Assembly (NCBI RefSeq): GCF_946220915.1
Contig: NZ_CAMIHH010000003.1
Location: 1 to 64,000 of the forward strand
Origin: an uncultured Flavobacterium sp.
GTDB lineage: Bacteria; Bacteroidota; Bacteroidia; Flavobacteriales; Flavobacteriaceae
Direction of reading: 5' to 3'
Length of the DNA: 64,000 bases
The notes beneath the pieces are model-generated. The model was not told the origin of the DNA. It saw only the letters and a program-made list of their open reading frames with translations, and did no database searches. Shown here in pieces: positions 63,477 to 64,000 of the stretch. Positions within the stretch are counted from its first letter, which is position 1. Each line of letters starts with the position of its first letter. The position numbers and the translations under genes were made by a program.

Positions 63477-64000
63477 TTACACTGCTTTTTGCCCTTTTTT
63501 TAGTTCGATGACCGTAATTTCCGGCCAGATACCTACCCTGCCGGGATAGGCATGAAACCCAAATCCACGGTTTACATAGATATAGCGTCCTACGTTTTCA
63601 TACAACCCCGCCCACTGTTTGTACACATATTGTACAGGGCTCCACTTGAAGAAACCGGGAATCTCGATGCCAAACTGCAGGCCGTGCGTATGCCCGCTAA
63701 GGGTAAGGTGGTAATGGTTGGGATGGTCCTTCACTTCGTATTCCCAGTGCGACGGGTCGTGGCTCATGAGTATTTTAAAGTCTTCTTTTGCAAGCCCCTG
63801 CGATGCCTTGCCAAGATCGCCTGCCTGTTTAAAGTTGTGGCCCCAGTTTTCTACGCCAACCAGTGCAATTTGCTGGCCGCCTTTTTCCAGCCTAATGTGC
63901 TCATTTAACAATAGCCTGAACCCTATCTGTTCATGAAGGCCTTTAATGTCTTCAAAATTCTTGTTCTTCTCTGCCTGCGAGGGCCAGTTTACATACTCAC
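63477..64000 (-). CDS. Calcineurin-like metallophosphoesterase, 5' truncated
   Basis: The open frame runs off the right edge; the C-terminal 174 or so residues are visible. Metal-binding motifs are seen in SHDPSHWEYEV and SGHTHGLQFG (GHTH). This places it with the Ser/Thr phosphatase-like/YkuE group of membrane-associated metallophosphoesterases. In-frame sequence continues upstream to the edge (VNWPSQAEKNKNFEDIKGLH), so the true start is outside the window. Confidence 0.9.
   Translation of the reverse strand, partial: EYVNWPSQAEKNKNFEDIKGLHEQIGFRLLLNEHIRLEKGGQQIALVGVENWGHNFKQAGDLGKASQGLAKEDFKILMSHDPSHWEYEVKDHPNHYHLTLSGHTHGLQFGIEIPGFFKWSPVQYVYKQWAGLYENVGRYIYVNRGFGFHAYPGRVGIWPEITVIELKKGQKAV

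Noticed and set aside
1..64000. CRISPR array, insertion sequence, prophage or rRNA
   Set aside because: No regularly spaced direct repeats, transposase or integrase motifs, or rRNA-like sequence were seen; the only RNA gene recognised is tRNA-Phe.

Overview
The window is chromosomal DNA from a member of the Bacteroidota, most likely the family Flavobacteriaceae and close to Flavobacterium. The evidence is a very large SprA (Sov) protein of the type IX secretion/gliding machinery, class II HMG-CoA reductase followed by a GHMP kinase, the order ruvA-sprA-gcvH-vanZ, Cys-less AccD, and a dozen or more start-proximal TAnnTTTG boxes, the -7 element used by the Bacteroidota housekeeping sigma factor. 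Shine-Dalgarno sequences are mostly absent, as expected for this phylum. This is a dense, vertically inherited core region: I see no insertion sequence, prophage, CRISPR array or rRNA.

Layout. 1-2.4 kb: end of a HigA-like HTH gene, then fbaA and accD. 2.4-10.9 kb: a MacB-like permease (minus), purH, then the rod-shape operon mreB-mreC-mreD-mrdA(PBP2)-rodA. 11.0-14.3 kb: tail-specific protease and an orphan OppC-type permease (minus). 14.5-19.3 kb: surE, lpxB, an NlpC/P60 peptidase and comEC (plus). 19.3-25.5 kb: a peptide-use operon (minus) with dipeptidyl peptidase IV, two POT peptide transporters and a secreted thioredoxin. 25.6-27.9 kb: mevalonate-pathway pair (class II HMG-CoA reductase and GHMP kinase). 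28.0-35.6 kb: an envelope operon (minus) coaX - outer-membrane beta-barrel - TPR protein - lptC - small membrane protein - CNNM/CBS protein - PpiD-like chaperone.

35.7-40.0 kb: tRNA-Phe, an apparently broken small gene, a DUF255/YyaL protein, MscS and a secreted protein of unknown function. 40.0-43.4 kb: tolC - MacA/HlyD adaptor - tsaB (minus). 43.5-44.9 kb: a DUF4403 lipoprotein. 45.1-50.2 kb: a respiratory block (minus): ctaB, two subunit-III type heme-copper oxidase proteins and a subunit IV, then a separately promoted cluster of a Sco-like protein without cysteines, Sco, DUF420 and a small secreted CxxC protein. 50.4-59.97 kb: deoC, vanZ, gcvH, sprA and ruvA. 60.0-64 kb: maeB, a polysaccharide deacetylase, a thioredoxin-fold protein without active-site cysteines, and a partial metallophosphoesterase.

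Functionally the window is mainly envelope and growth machinery: cell-wall elongation, LPS (lpxB, lptC), outer-membrane folding and secretion (PpiD-like protein, SprA), respiration and its copper assembly, isoprenoids and peptide scavenging. No obviously new multi-gene system stands out. The best leads are the 7-bp degenerate intergenic repeats at three loci, the uncharacterised small proteins next to Sco/DUF420, several conserved proteins that have lost their expected cysteine or metal motifs (AccD, ComEC, the thioredoxin-like protein), and a small gene near 36 kb broken at a homopolymer.
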